This document shows, piece by piece, positions 25,080 through 35,454 of a stretch of 64,000 nt of DNA; within the stretch, counting starts at the first letter, position 1; each line of letters begins with the position of its first letter. Where the stretch lies: the NCBI RefSeq assembly GCF_033568475.1, contig NC_133120.1, positions 167,927,991-167,991,990 of the forward strand, written 5' to 3'. The DNA is from Henckelia pumila. Taxonomy: Eukaryota; Streptophyta; Magnoliopsida; Lamiales; Gesneriaceae. The notes below the pieces were generated by a model. The model saw only the letters and a list, made by a program, of their open reading frames with translations. It ran no database searches and had not been told where the DNA came from. The position numbers and the translations under genes are program-made.

Positions 25080-25408
25080 GGTCTCATCTTCCATCATTAA
25101 CAAAAGAAGATCAGTCTCCTCCAGGCGGCGGCGCGGCGGAGTCCCCAAACCACCTCCTGAGGCGGATGGAGAGATCCCAGTTAGATTGTCGATGCTGAAG
25201 AAGCTGATACCATGAACGCTGGATGTGAAAGTGAGGGAGAGCTTCGCGGTGGAGAAGAAATCAGAGGACCCATACCAGGATTTCAAGAACTCGATGATGG
25301 ACATGATTTTGGAGAAGCAAATGTTCGAGGAGAAGGATTTAGGGCAAATGGCATCAATGGAATAATGAGTAGGATAGAGAAAGGGGTTGTTAATAGGGGG
25401 AGAGGAGT
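25080..25408 (-). pseudogene. short unidentified host ORF split by the gypsy insertion
   Basis: On the reverse strand an ORF is open from about 25408; the first Met is at 25304 (MSIIEFLKSWYGSSDFF). With one copy of the ACCTT duplication and the element removed, the frame would continue at 16432 with FPPHVFLSQ and stop at 16394-16396, about 87 residues from that Met. The sequence is locally GC-richer than its surroundings (around 25110-25150). I do not recognise the product; it may be a first exon, a UTR or chance. Confidence 0.25.
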
Positions 25409-25434
25409 GAGTTTAGTTAACCTATTTTAACATA

Positions 25435-25868
25435 TATATAATTTTGTCATTTTCAGAATACATTAGCATGGTTTAATAATAATTGTATCAAACAAAAGAT
25501 TATCTTATATAAAAACCCACAATACCTCCCTGTCATGGATACCAATTTAGAAAGCAGAATGTGCAACTTATTACTTTAGCTTATCGAAAAGGAAGGCAAA
25601 AAAAGTCCCGGAAGAGTCCTCATTTCTTGTATTCTCATTAAAAAAATGAGAAAATTGGTGATAAATCCCCAAACCCAAACTTGACTTTGCCCTAGCTCCC
25701 TACCCATAAGATTCTTTGAAATAACTCCCTAGGACCACGAAACTTGAATATTTAATTGTTTAATTCTTGTACTGGATTTATGCTTTTTTATGCTTAAAAT
25801 CTAAAGACTTTATGCTAAAATCTGAAGATTTTGTGCTTAATCATGGTACAAATTATTATCCGCAAAAA
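25435..25868. other. AT-rich sequence before the pararetrovirus
   Basis: No gene is seen. The left viral boundary must lie in or near here; sequence from about 25740 on looks like untranslated viral leader but the exact junction cannot be set without a relative for comparison. Confidence 0.4.
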
Positions 25869-25881
25869 TGGTATCAAAGCC
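25869..25881 (+). promoter_or_regulatory. viral minus-strand primer site, tRNA-Met
   Basis: TGGTATCAAAGCC differs by one base from the initiator tRNA-Met site used by Caulimoviridae as genome position 1. It lies about 220 bp before the first viral ORF, as expected for a leader. Confidence 0.7.
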
Positions 25882-26089
25882 TTAGGTTAATTATTCAGAC
25901 ATAATATTCTTCGTTAATTCATGCTTTTCTTTGTTGATGAGAAGATTTTTACAAAAGATGACTTCAAATGAAGGTTTGAATCAAAGGATTTTATTCATAT
26001 GAAATCCTATAAACAAGTTAATCTATTCACAATAGATTACTTACAACAGGTTGTGACTAATGCTCTTAATTTTGAAGTGATAAAGAAAG

Positions 26090-26461
26090 ATGATTTCTAA
26101 CTCTCAATTTTTAGAGATTACCCCAGATTCATCTAAACTCTCCGGAGATCTTAGAGAAATGCAAAAGACGGTACAATATTACAACAATCAATTGTATGAA
26201 ATACCTCGAAAAATAGAAGAAATCCTTAAGAAACAAGAAGAAATTCTTGGAACTCTAAAGGATCTTCAAAATAAAATCATAAATCTAGAACACACTTCGG
26301 GTTCTAGAAAAGGAAATACAGGAGGAAGGTTACCACTCTCATTTGGTACCGAACCTTTGTTACTTCAGAAAGGTAAAACCAAAATGGTCCAAAAACCTTT
26401 AACCGATGATGAAATGATGATTAATCTTATAAAAGCAGTATCAGAAAAAAACACTATCTGA
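26090..26461 (+). CDS. small viral ORF with coiled coil (virion-associated-like)
   Basis: This 123-residue ORF has a helical, Lys/Glu/Ile-rich centre (about residues 25-70) with heptad character, then a GNTGG linker and a basic patch. Its stop overlaps the next start in TGATG at 26459-26463, a coupling arrangement common between caulimovirid ORFs. By position and coiled coil it could be the virion-associated or nucleic-acid-binding small protein, but no family motif was recognised. It has no internal stop. Confidence 0.55.
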   Translation: MISNSQFLEITPDSSKLSGDLREMQKTVQYYNNQLYEIPRKIEEILKKQEEILGTLKDLQNKIINLEHTSGSRKGNTGGRLPLSFGTEPLLLQKGKTKMVQKPLTDDEMMINLIKAVSEKNTI

Positions 26462-27861
26462 TGACTACTTTAGAAAGATTAAATCTCGAAGATCTACAAG
26501 ATCTTGCGGATTCTTTTACAAATCTCAGAGTAGTAGATCTAAAAATGAATTCCCCTGAGGGTGAACAACCCATAGGAAATCCCCCAAGATATGTGGTTAA
26601 AATAGAAGTACCACATAGTAAGTTTCAGCTTGGAGAAAATTCACATCCAGCAGGAACCAGATCAAGAAGGAGTAAAATCTCACTCCATCAAACTCCTTAC
26701 GGAAAAACTGTTTTAGATCCAATACATCCTTACGGGGTTATGTTAAACCTTGATGTTTTGGATTTCAAAAACAGAGAAGATCTTATAGATTATTGGACGT
26801 CAGCTATGAGGATAGCAGCAGGGACATTAGATCTCAATAAAGAAGGATTCATTAAACTTCTAGAAATGAGTCTAATGGGATCTGTTAAGATCGCATGGGA
26901 GATGACTATGCCAGAAACTAAGGAATCAATCTTAGTAGGAGAATCCCTCAACGAGATTGGAGGAAGAATGGCCACCCTATTTAAAGCACAATTCATAGGG
27001 GTAGACTATTTCAATAATCAAGATACAGAGAAAAAGAGAAGATATACTCAAGCTCTTTATAGCCTCGAGTTACATGATATCTGTTTAGTTGATGAATACA
27101 TTATGTTATTCACTAAATATAGATGAAATTCGGGAGTCGAGGAAAATATAGCTATTCAGCTATTTTTCGCAAAAATGCCAAGTCCTTGGAGAGAAATGTT
27201 GATTAAAGAATATGTTCCAGGTAATCTTGATACATTGGCAAGACGTGCCTCCTTTTTGAAAGGAAAATTAGCAGAATGGTGTCATATGGCAGCATTACAG
27301 AAGAACTACAAGAAAATAAGGGGTATAGATAAGCGTACACCTTTGTGTTGTAGAGAAAATGATCTTCCAACGATCATTGGAAACAGATCACAGGGATTTA
27401 AAAGGAAGAAATTTAGAAATAATCCCTATAATAAAATAATGAAAAGTTCTTGGAAACCAAGAACATTTTGGTCCAAACAAAAGGCCAAATCCTATAGATG
27501 AGGTAGAAGAAGTGGACCTACAAGAACATTCCCAGCAACAGGCTCATCACAAAGCAGGGGAAGAACACCATCAAGAAGAACTTTCAGAAGAACTCATACA
27601 AGAGCAAGTGAAAGTTTCAAGGATTGCAACTGCTGGACATGTGGAGCAAAAGGACATATATCTACAAATTGTCCAGAAAATGAGAAAAAATGAGTTAAAC
27701 TCTTTGAAGCAACACCAGATATGGATGATGCGGTCTTCTTTCAAGATCTAGTCCAAGGATATCAATTTGAGGATATCCCCTCAGATGAAAGCATATACGA
27801 AGAAGAGATATTGTTTAGTCAAGAAGTTTCTGAGGATGAATCAGAATCAGAATCAAAATAA
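26461..27861 (+). pseudogene. viral capsid (Gag-like) frame with CCHC finger
   Basis: The frame opens at 26461 and has in-frame stops at 27124-27126, 27499-27501 and 27691-27693 before ending at 27859-27861. The first 220 residues and the continuation (AKMPSPWREM onward) form an alpha-helical Gag-like core. A basic, Arg/Ser-rich linker precedes the finger C-x-C-x2-C-x4-H-x4-C at 27625-27666, the arrangement of caulimovirid capsid nucleic-acid-binding domains. An acidic Glu/Ser-rich tail follows, as in other caulimovirid capsid precursors. The product would have packaged viral DNA; three stops prevent that here. Confidence 0.75.
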
Positions 27862-28675
27862 AGAGGAAGTGTTTCGCCATGAAACACATGAAAGTTTGGT
27901 TGGGTTCTTTAGCCAAACCACGATATCTCATAATATGCTCCAAAGGGTTATGAGAGAAAATTCAACATTACAGAAGTACCAAAGATTTTCGGCAGGACAA
28001 GTTGAAAGAGTCTTAGGAAACCTAGGGCTAAGACAAAGAAGACATAATTTGATTTATAAGATATCCAGAAGGGAAATGACGATCCCTATGGAATTAACCA
28101 GTAATCAAATTAAAATGCAGTTAATTCCCTTTGAAAAAATTAGAGAAGAATTACAGAAATTAAAAGCAGAAGTAGCAAAGACAATGTCTTGGATTCATAT
28201 TGGAGCATTCCAGATTATGATCAAAGCTACTTTTAAATAGGGAATAGATTCACCCATAGATATCGTAGTATGCGATAAAAGAATGGGGAATATACAAGAT
28301 GCGGTTCTAGGAACTATCTCGGAAAATTTGTGTGCAGGAAAAATGGTGGGAGTTATTTATCCAAGAATAGCCTACAATTTAGCTGATAGAGATTTTAGTC
28401 GAGCCTTGACTTTGCATCAAAGCTTCAAGGAAAAAAGACTAACGAAGGAAGGTAATAGACCATATTCTATTACATATCAAATTTCATATGCTCTTTCTAA
28501 TACACACCATTCTGAATTATTTATTAGAAATGAGTTCATTGAAATTCCAGAGATCTTTGGGAAAGTTGCTCAAGCCATATACTCGGAAAGAATTGAGTTT
28601 CCTTTAATTAAAGAAACAGACATTCAAATTCAAGACAGACTGGTTCTATACAGAGACCTTAAAATAGAACCCTGA
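27850..28675 (+). pseudogene. viral movement protein, 30K superfamily
   Basis: It lies in the +1 frame relative to the capsid. A helical N-terminal part leads to SWIHIGAFQIMIKATF, then a TAG at 28238-28240, then GIDSPIDIVVCDKRM and LGTISENLCAGKM. A hydrophobic strand, the D-containing core and the following LG...GNL-type block are how the 30K movement proteins look in badna-like viruses. The family widens plasmodesmata for cell-to-cell spread. The frame ends with TGA at 28673-28675, but viral-looking sequence continues in the same frame, so it probably belonged to a longer polyprotein. Confidence 0.7.
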
Positions 28676-29338
28676 AGGTTATCTTTCCAAGGAGACAGAA
28701 TGACAAGCAGGAGATGGGACAAATCTCCTATTCAAGAAATTCCACCAGAAGTAAAAGAGTTTTCTATAATAGGAAAACTTAGATCTCCAGAAGGATGAAA
28801 AGAAGTGAAAATAGTATTCGAAATTACAAGTCATCGAAACTTGTTCCCTTGTAACTCGATTTACTATTTGGAACAACAGAAAAAAGGAACTTACCAAGGA
28901 GTGATAAATATTGGAGAATTTGAAGTTCAAATCTGGGGAATTCCGGGAAAAGAAATGGATCAACTCATTCTTAGTCTAGAATTCCTGGAGGACCATAAAC
29001 CATGGAAACGCCTTGAAAAAGGAATAGAGTTCATGGCAAAAGAAAAGACTTGGAGGATTCAATAAGAATTCTACGAAATGGAAAACCAAGAGAATTGGAT
29101 AAGGGACAATCCCTTAATCAGATTCAAGAACTCTGTTCACAAACAGAGGAAGAAGCAAGTTGAAATTAGTAAGTCATGAACATGATTTACTAGAACGCAT
29201 TGAAGAAGTAGAAAGGAGTAACCATACTCTACCTTCTGAGGCCTTAGGAAAACTAAAGGTAAATAGTCTTAATCGGATTACTGAGTTACAACACAGTCTG
29301 TTAAAAATGGCGGGGTCATTTAGTAATCCCTTTAAAAA
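28676..29338 (+). pseudogene. viral polyprotein linker region
   Basis: The movement frame continues past the stop at 28673 (a further TGA near 28796, then open 28805-29065 with KIVFEITSHRNLF and LILSLEFLEDHKPW, stop 29063-29065) and part of 29160-29342 is open in another frame. No domain was recognised. By position it joins movement protein and protease, so it is the spacer of a decayed polyprotein. Confidence 0.5.
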
Positions 29339-29833
29339 ATGACAACAAGTCCTTTCTCCATATACATTCCGATAGGGATGTTATATGAACAATATAAGGC
29401 TGAGTATTTTGCAGCTTATATTGACTCGGGGGTAGGAATTTGTACAGCAAAAAAAGGAGTCTTACCTGAAGAATGTGAAGAGGAATTGCCAAAAATTGCT
29501 GGACGAGATTTCTCTCGAAAAATTTTAATTCTTTGCAAAGGAATAAAACAAGCAGAGATCCTTATGGGAGGTGCAGGTCAAACACCTTGGTAAAAGGTAA
29601 AAACACCACCAATCTATTTTAACGATACAGGAGCTGATATCTTGTTAGGAAATAACTTCTTACAAATGTTTAAGAAGTACACACAAGACAATGAGTCAAG
29701 AAGACTTATGTTCACTACAATTTGTGACCATAAAATTATCGTTCAAAGACTCAAGGTTACTTTTTATCGACAATTGCCGATAATATTTCGCAGCCAGCGT
29801 GGTGATAAAGTACAACTTTTCACCCAAAAATGA
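29339..29833 (+). pseudogene. viral aspartic protease
   Basis: YIDSGVGI near 29418-29442 matches the retropepsin D-S/T-G active site, and DILLGNNFL near 29636-29662 matches the second conserved ILG-type block. A stop at 29591-29593 lies between them in the same frame. The enzyme would process the viral polyprotein. The start given is only the first Met in the open frame. Confidence 0.7.
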
Positions 29834-31362
29834 AAGATCCAAGAAGGTTTGGAGAAATCATGTTGAAAATAACAACAGAACAAGAACTCCAAACAGAGGA
29901 TATAGAGCTTCTCAAGGTAACTCTAAATCACAGAGATATAGAGTTAGAGAATAAAGTATCCCTTGAATATGTCAAAAAGAGGCTCAAAGAAAGTTACAAC
30001 GAGCATCCTTTGGCATGGTGGGATAGAAATCAACTCAAAGCCAGTCTTACTCTAAAGGAAGGAAAAGAGTATGAATTCGTCAGATATAAGCCTATCCCGA
30101 TGAACATAACAGATCAAAGGGATATGAGAATGATTATCAAGGAACATTTGGACCTTGTTCTAATCAAAGAAGAAGTTTCACCATATAGCAGCCCGGATTT
30201 TCTGGTTAGAAATCATGGTGAAATAAAAAGAGGGAAACTCAGGCTAGTTATTAACTACCAATGTATTAATAAAATCCTGGAGTTTGATGGGTACTTCATA
30301 CCGAGTAGAGAACACCTAATTAGCTGTGTACGAAATGCTAGAGTGTTCTCAAAATTTGATTGTAAGTCTGGATTTTACCAGATTCGAATGGAAGAAGGCA
30401 GTAAGAAATTCACAGCCTTCTCCACTCCACAAGGACACTATATTTGGGAAGTTATGCCTATGGGATTGGCTAATGCACCCCAGATATTTCAAAGAAAGAT
30501 GGATAACCTTTTTAAAGATTATTTCAACTTTATGTTTGTTTATATTGATGATATTCTTATAACATCAAAAAATATAGACGAACACGTTAAACACTTAGAG
30601 ATTTTCTCTAAAATTTGTAAACAAGAAGGATTGGTCTTATCTGAAAAGAAAGCAGTCATAGTAACAAGGAAAATTGAATTCCTTGGTATTGAGATTGATG
30701 AAACTGGAATAATTCTGCAACCCCATATTTTGGAAAAGGTAAAGAATTTTCCAGATAAACTCAAAGACGTAAAACAACTCCAGAGTTTTCTTGGAGTAGT
30801 TAATTTTGCAGGGATGTTCATTAACAACCTAACAATGTACAGAAAGGTGTTCAGTCCTTTGTTAAAAAAGGATGCTAGGTTTATATGGACGGATGACCAT
30901 ACTAAAGGGGTAAACCAATTAAAAGAGATATGTAAGAATCTCCCAAAAATGGCCATACCCGTAGATGAAGATGATCTGATATTATTTACGGATGCCAGTG
31001 ACGATTGGTGGGCAGCAGTCCTTACCAAGATCACTCCAAATGGGGAAATACCATGCAGATACTGTAGCGGTCTTTTTTCAGAATCAGAGGCCATCAGATG
31101 GCATATCAACGAAAAGGAATTTTATGCAGTTAAAAGGGCTTTTGAAAAATGGTAATTATTTTTACTTGCTAAAAAATTCACGCTGAAGGTTGATAACACC
31201 CAGGTAAAAGCTTTCCTAAAAAAGAAGATTGAATCTAAACCTGAGAAAGCTAGGTTATTAAGATGGCAAGCATTATGTCAAAATTATATTTTTGATATTG
31301 TTATTATTAAATCTCATGAAAATATTCTTGCAGATTTCTTAACAAGAGATGGAGGGCAATGA
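29830..31362 (+). pseudogene. viral reverse transcriptase and RNase H
   Basis: The 441-residue open frame has LRLVINYQCIN, FSKFDCKSGFYQI, the catalytic YIDDIL near 30541, and RNase H starting at LILFTDASDDWWAAV near 30977 with the glutamate in NEKEFYAV. A TAA at 31153-31155 cuts RNase H; the same frame then runs to the natural end at 31360-31362 (ADFLTRD). The order and motifs fit Caulimoviridae. The next ORF starts inside its end, overlapping by 14 bases. The role was copying pregenomic RNA into DNA. Confidence 0.85.
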
Positions 31363-32381
31363 CGTGGATTCCATCATGAAAATGCAGAGGCATCTCAGGG
31401 AACACCTTGGGTTGCTTCAAAACGAGTTCAACCAGTTAGCCATTAATGCTGAAATGGCCGGCAGGTTACAACAAGCTGATCGGATCAAAGTATCTAATCG
31501 AATTACAGGATATATGCAAGCTCAAACTCAACTATGGGCTGCTATTCAAGGGCCAATTATAAAGACTATAGAGAAACCATTGGTTTTTTATAAACAAGAT
31601 ATGCTAAAACCATTGGTTTTACAAGAACAAGAAATACAACCACTGGTTGTGAAACAAGATGTTGAGGAATCTAAAACTCAAAAAACAAGTGCTAATCTAT
31701 CATCAGCCTTTGATGATCTGGATGAAGCAACAATAGATGAGGATAACTCATCAAGTCAACCCTCTGCCTCTGGGAGATGTGCTTGAGTTATACTTTTTCA
31801 TTACAGCTCCAGAATCAACAATGAAAGGATCACACGAACCCTTTCATTTCATCAAGCTGAGGAGACCTGATATAAATAGTCATAAATTTATCAAGGATCC
31901 TAAAACTGAAGAAATACCCTTGGTGTCCACTTTCGGGGAAAATGAGATCTCAACCAGAAGGGCATGTGGTATTTGGGTCTGTCTTACTGAGATGGACAAA
32001 GTCAAGTTCCCATTCAAATTTTATCAGAATTCTGTGAATGGATCGTTCCTGTTAAACACAATGACAGGGAAAACTATAGCATTTGTGGAGGAACTCTTCG
32101 AAAAGAAGAGAAATCTTTTGTGGAACAACAAGCTGCCGGGAGTAAAGAAACTCGCCGAAAATTTTGTAACATGGCTCATATTGGACGATGGTCAGAGAAT
32201 ATCTGCCCAGAATGCCCAAATCAGAAGGAGCCAGAATTTAGAAAAACCTTTAGACCCCGAACGGATCAGAAGGATTTTTTCGAGACAAGCAAAGGTGGAC
32301 AAGGACCACCGAAGATGCGTTTTCACAGGGGCCTACTTCAAAAGCAAAAGATGCTCCGACAATAATAAAACAGGCATGTGA
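31349..32381 (+). pseudogene. last viral ORF, function uncertain
   Basis: An ORF starts at 31349, overlapping the RT stop, and runs 145 residues with Gln-rich helices (LGLLQNEFNQLAINAEMAGRL, shortened). The reading then appears to move to a second frame (open 31737-32381) and possibly back near 32120. In caulimovirids with this layout the last ORF encodes the transactivator/inclusion-body protein, but I could not find its characteristic block, so the assignment rests on position only. A short C-x2-C pair occurs near 32205 in the third frame. Confidence 0.45.
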
Positions 32382-32422
32382 GGAGAATAAAGCTAAAAGA
32401 AAGTGGCAGACATGTGATTCAT

Positions 32423-32527
32423 CCACTAGTAAAAATGCCATCAATAATGACATAAAAAATACAAGACAGTTGCCTCCTCCACTATTAAAAGATGTCATCA
32501 ATAATGGCATAAAGAAATACAAGACAG
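32423..32527 (+). promoter_or_regulatory. duplicated promoter-upstream unit of the pararetrovirus
   Basis: Two copies of a unit of about 48 bp (32423-32469 and 32479-32527) share CCATCAATAATGACATAA-like and ATACAAGACAG words. They lie 50-150 bp upstream of the TATA box, where caulimovirid promoters carry enhancer repeats. Confidence 0.6.
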
Positions 32528-32574
32528 CTGTGAGATTCCCTGAAGTTTTTCTGTGAAACGAGTGGAACTACAGC

Positions 32575-32640
32575 TATAAATAAAGGCATTTGAGGAAGCT
32601 GAAGATATCGATCATTCCCTTCAGTTTTCTTACAAATAAA
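32575..32640 (+). promoter_or_regulatory. viral pregenomic RNA promoter TATA box and poly(A) signal
   Basis: TATAAATA at 32575-32582 is followed by a stretch resembling caulimovirid transcription starts (about 32605), and AAATAAA at about 32632-32638 could be the poly(A) signal lying just inside the transcript, as in pararetroviruses that transcribe with terminal redundancy. Confidence 0.65.
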
Positions 32641-33020
32641 TTGTTGTAATATTTCTCTTTCTATTGTATTAAGTTTTCTTTTATGTATTTCAAGAACAAG
32701 GCTACTATGAGTAGCTAAACAAGTTGTCTTCTCCTCTTCAAATGAGTTGATTTATGTAATAATATTATGTCTGAATAAATTTCCTAAATCTCTCGTTCTT
32801 TCATGCTCATATTTTATAATTAAATTTATATACCATACGCCTTAAGGTAGAAAATGAATTAAGGCTGTGCTGGGTGTCGTTGAAGGAGCTTGTGCAGAAA
32901 CCATCTGTTGCGACTGTGTGGTTGGGGTGTGAGGAGCACTTCGTAAAACTCGGCAGGTATGACCCAACGACATTATGGTCAAAGAGGTATTTAAATTTAA
33001 TTAATCTTACGGAAGCATGT

Positions 33021-34139
33021 TGAACCCTAATCTGGAGTATATCGGCTGGAAACCTTGCGTAACTTATAGTCTTGCATGGCCGGGACTGATTCGATAAGTA
33101 TAACAAAGCCACGTACAAAGGACTAGTTTTAATTAATTTTTAATTCAAATATGAGGACCACTAGGGAGTAAAAATAAAGAAAATGGTGGGTAGGAAGTTA
33201 AGTTAAAGAGAAATTTGGTGGTGAAAAGTTTAAAATAATTTGCCCTTAAAAAAAGTTTCACCTACACTGTCCTTTCAAAAGATACCACTTTTCCCTTGGG
33301 GGGGTTTATGGGGATACTAAAATCTACTTTAATTTATCATCGTTAAAAGTTGACAACATTTGCAGATCCACTTGCTTTGGCCTTTGGGTACAAATTGCAA
33401 AGAACCCTTTTGGGATTCATAATAGATACAGCAAGCACAAACTGAGGGATTTGATGTTAAAATACAATGTCCACGTGATATTGACATTTAAGGTCCCTAT
33501 AACCTGAGAAAAGGAAATTAAGAACAATATGAATCAATCCCCTCCCTAGTATAAAGTAGTAGATAAATAAAGGTACCTAAAGCTGAACTAGCCAACTAGC
33601 CAACTAAGCGTAACTAGTCTATTAAAGTCTGAGGAAATTAAAATTCTATGTTTACGTCTCTGGCGATGCATGTATTGTCGTCAACCATTGGATTGTGATG
33701 GACTCTATCTTTTCGATGGTTATTCTGCCTTGTAGAGAATAAACAATCAATACAATATAATTAATATAGTAAGTTTTTTAATCTTCTTTCTTCTTCTTGC
33801 AAGATTACTTTATTGAAACAATTAGCCGCATTATGTCTAACCTGCCTTCTATTCTTCTTCCTAGGCTACCATGAATGAAGCGACTTATGCTGTAAAAAGA
33901 AGTGGAAAAAAAAAGAAAGAAAACATGCACAGACACAGCAAAATATGTAACCTTTTGAATTGCACATTTATTGCTTACCTTCCTATACACCTGTTTCTAA
34001 AGAAGAGAAATTCCAAGAAACCAACAAAATATAACTCTGCAAAACCTAAGGAAATTAAAATAACCCAAAATTTGGCCTCAGCTTTATAATATACATGCAT
34101 GATCATAACGAAGCTTGTTTACGTCATAATTCTTGATCG
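33021..34139. other. intergenic region upstream of the TPD1-like gene
   Basis: AT-rich sequence without a gene that I can support. The part nearest 34140 should hold the promoter and 5' UTR of the TPD1-like gene. Confidence 0.4.
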
Positions 34140-34755
34140 ATGAATACTTTTTACCTCCTCTTCTACTTCTTCATGGTGCTCATAGTTGTGCTATTTCGCG
34201 ATATCGATCTCCCATTTTCTTTAGGAAATTTTACGCATTTCGGAAGTGAAGATGCCAACAGAACCACAAGTATGGAATTGGAACCAGAAACTCATGTATA
34301 CTATAGCCACAGAAAGCTCATGTTACAGTTACATGGTAAGTTACTACATGTACAAAGAGGGTTACACGTTGAATTATAAGTTTCGTTTTGAATTACAAAA
34401 TCCCTTTTTTTTTAACATGTATCTGTATTTTATGAGCGTAGAAGCTGGGACGTGCAGAAATAGGGATATAAGCATTTCGCAGAGCAGATATTCAACAAGT
34501 GGGATCCCACAGTTCATAGTTCAGATCGTGAACACTTGCGTCTCCGGCTGCGCTCCTTCCGACATCCACATCCACATCCACTGCGGTTGGTTTGCCTCCG
34601 CAAGAATAGTGAACCCGAGAATCTTCAAAAGGCTGTCTTTCGATGATTGTGTTGTTAATGGCGGAAAGCCAATGAAGAGCAGTCAGATCATCAGATTCAC
34701 GTACGCTAACTCCTTCATTTATCCGCTCGAATTCAAGTATGCCACTTTTTGCTAG
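34140..34755 (+). CDS. TPD1-like secreted cysteine-rich protein, two exons
   Basis: Exon 1 is 34140-34335 and exon 2 34442-34755, with a GT-AG intron of 106 bp (donor GTAAGT, acceptor GCGTAG). The split codon is completed across the junction and gives 169 residues. Residues 4-20 are strongly hydrophobic (signal peptide). Exon 2 encodes the TPD1 domain: GTCRNRDISISQ, SGIPQFIVQIVNTC, HCGWFASARIVNP, FDDCVVNGGKP and YANSFIYPLEF, with six cysteines and a Cys at the C-terminus, as in the family. TPD1 (TAPETUM DETERMINANT 1) is a ligand of the receptor kinase EMS1/EXS in anther cell fate; which paralogue this is cannot be said. A reverse-strand shadow ORF is not a gene. It is intact as modelled. Confidence 0.88.
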
Positions 34756-35449
34756 GCTTGATTGTAAGGAAAAAGATTTCTGCTTTTTTCTTGTCTTACT
34801 GATCATATGGCAAAATGTTGTAGAAGTGTAGTGTTTGCTAATTAATGTTATTCATTAATAATCTCCTTGTGTTTCATTGATTTTGTTTACATTAATTAAT
34901 ACGTACGTATTTGCACTTGTTTATTTATTGCACTAGTTGACACTTTGACAGCATATGTAAGTGTTGTAGTGTGAAGACAGAATTATCAGAACGATGCGGC
35001 TAAAATCTAGGATATGTTGTTGCATGCCTCATTTTAGATATATAGACTGATTTTGATTTTGATTTTGATTAGTTCAATCTAAATATAAAGTCAAGTGTTT
35101 ATATGTAATAATTTTCGTATTCTTTTACTATAATTCAATCATATTTCTATCAATTATTTTAAAACATAAATATAAAATATAAAAAAATTATATTATTGGT
35201 TTTTCCATGATATTTGTAATTTGTGTGAAAAATGAAAGAAGTATAATATTTTACTGTTTATTAAGTTTAAGAACCACATAAAAACTGAATGGTGTCTTGG
35301 TCTGGTTTTCCTAACCCCAAAATGCCCCTCCACTCACCCACTTTTTCTGTCATTTCCAATTTACATTTTTTCTCCCTTTTCAATTAACTTTTTTTTCCTT
35401 CCGAATTATGTGAAGATGACTGCTTTCATGCCTATATATAAATATTCAT
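34756..35449. other. 3' flank of the TPD1-like gene
   Basis: AT-rich with no ORF worth noting; it includes the gene's 3' UTR (several AATAA-type signals near 34855). It ends at the target duplication of the solo LTR. Confidence 0.4.
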
Positions 35450-35454
35450 GTACT

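Larger units (their letters stand above)
25869..32800 (+). mobile_element. endogenous pararetrovirus (Caulimoviridae), nearly genome length
   Basis: In order: primer site, small coiled-coil ORF, capsid frame with a zinc finger, movement protein, aspartic protease, RT with RNase H, a last ORF, then TATA promoter and poly(A) signal. There is no integrase and there are no LTRs, which separates it from retrotransposons. About 6.9 kb fits a whole caulimovirid genome (7-9 kb) or slightly less. Capsid upstream of a movement-protease-RT frame, with separate first and last ORFs, fits what I recall of solendoviruses better than badnaviruses or florendoviruses; this placement is inference. Stops and frame changes in the capsid, movement, protease, RT and last-ORF regions make this copy defective. 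Confidence 0.85.

Noticed and set aside
32807..33118. Reverse ORF, and a plus-strand frame (about 32820-33014) reading WVSLKELVQKPSVATVWLGC
   Set aside because: The plus frame looks somewhat protein-like, perhaps a gene fragment, but I recognise no family and see no exon borders, so it is not listed.
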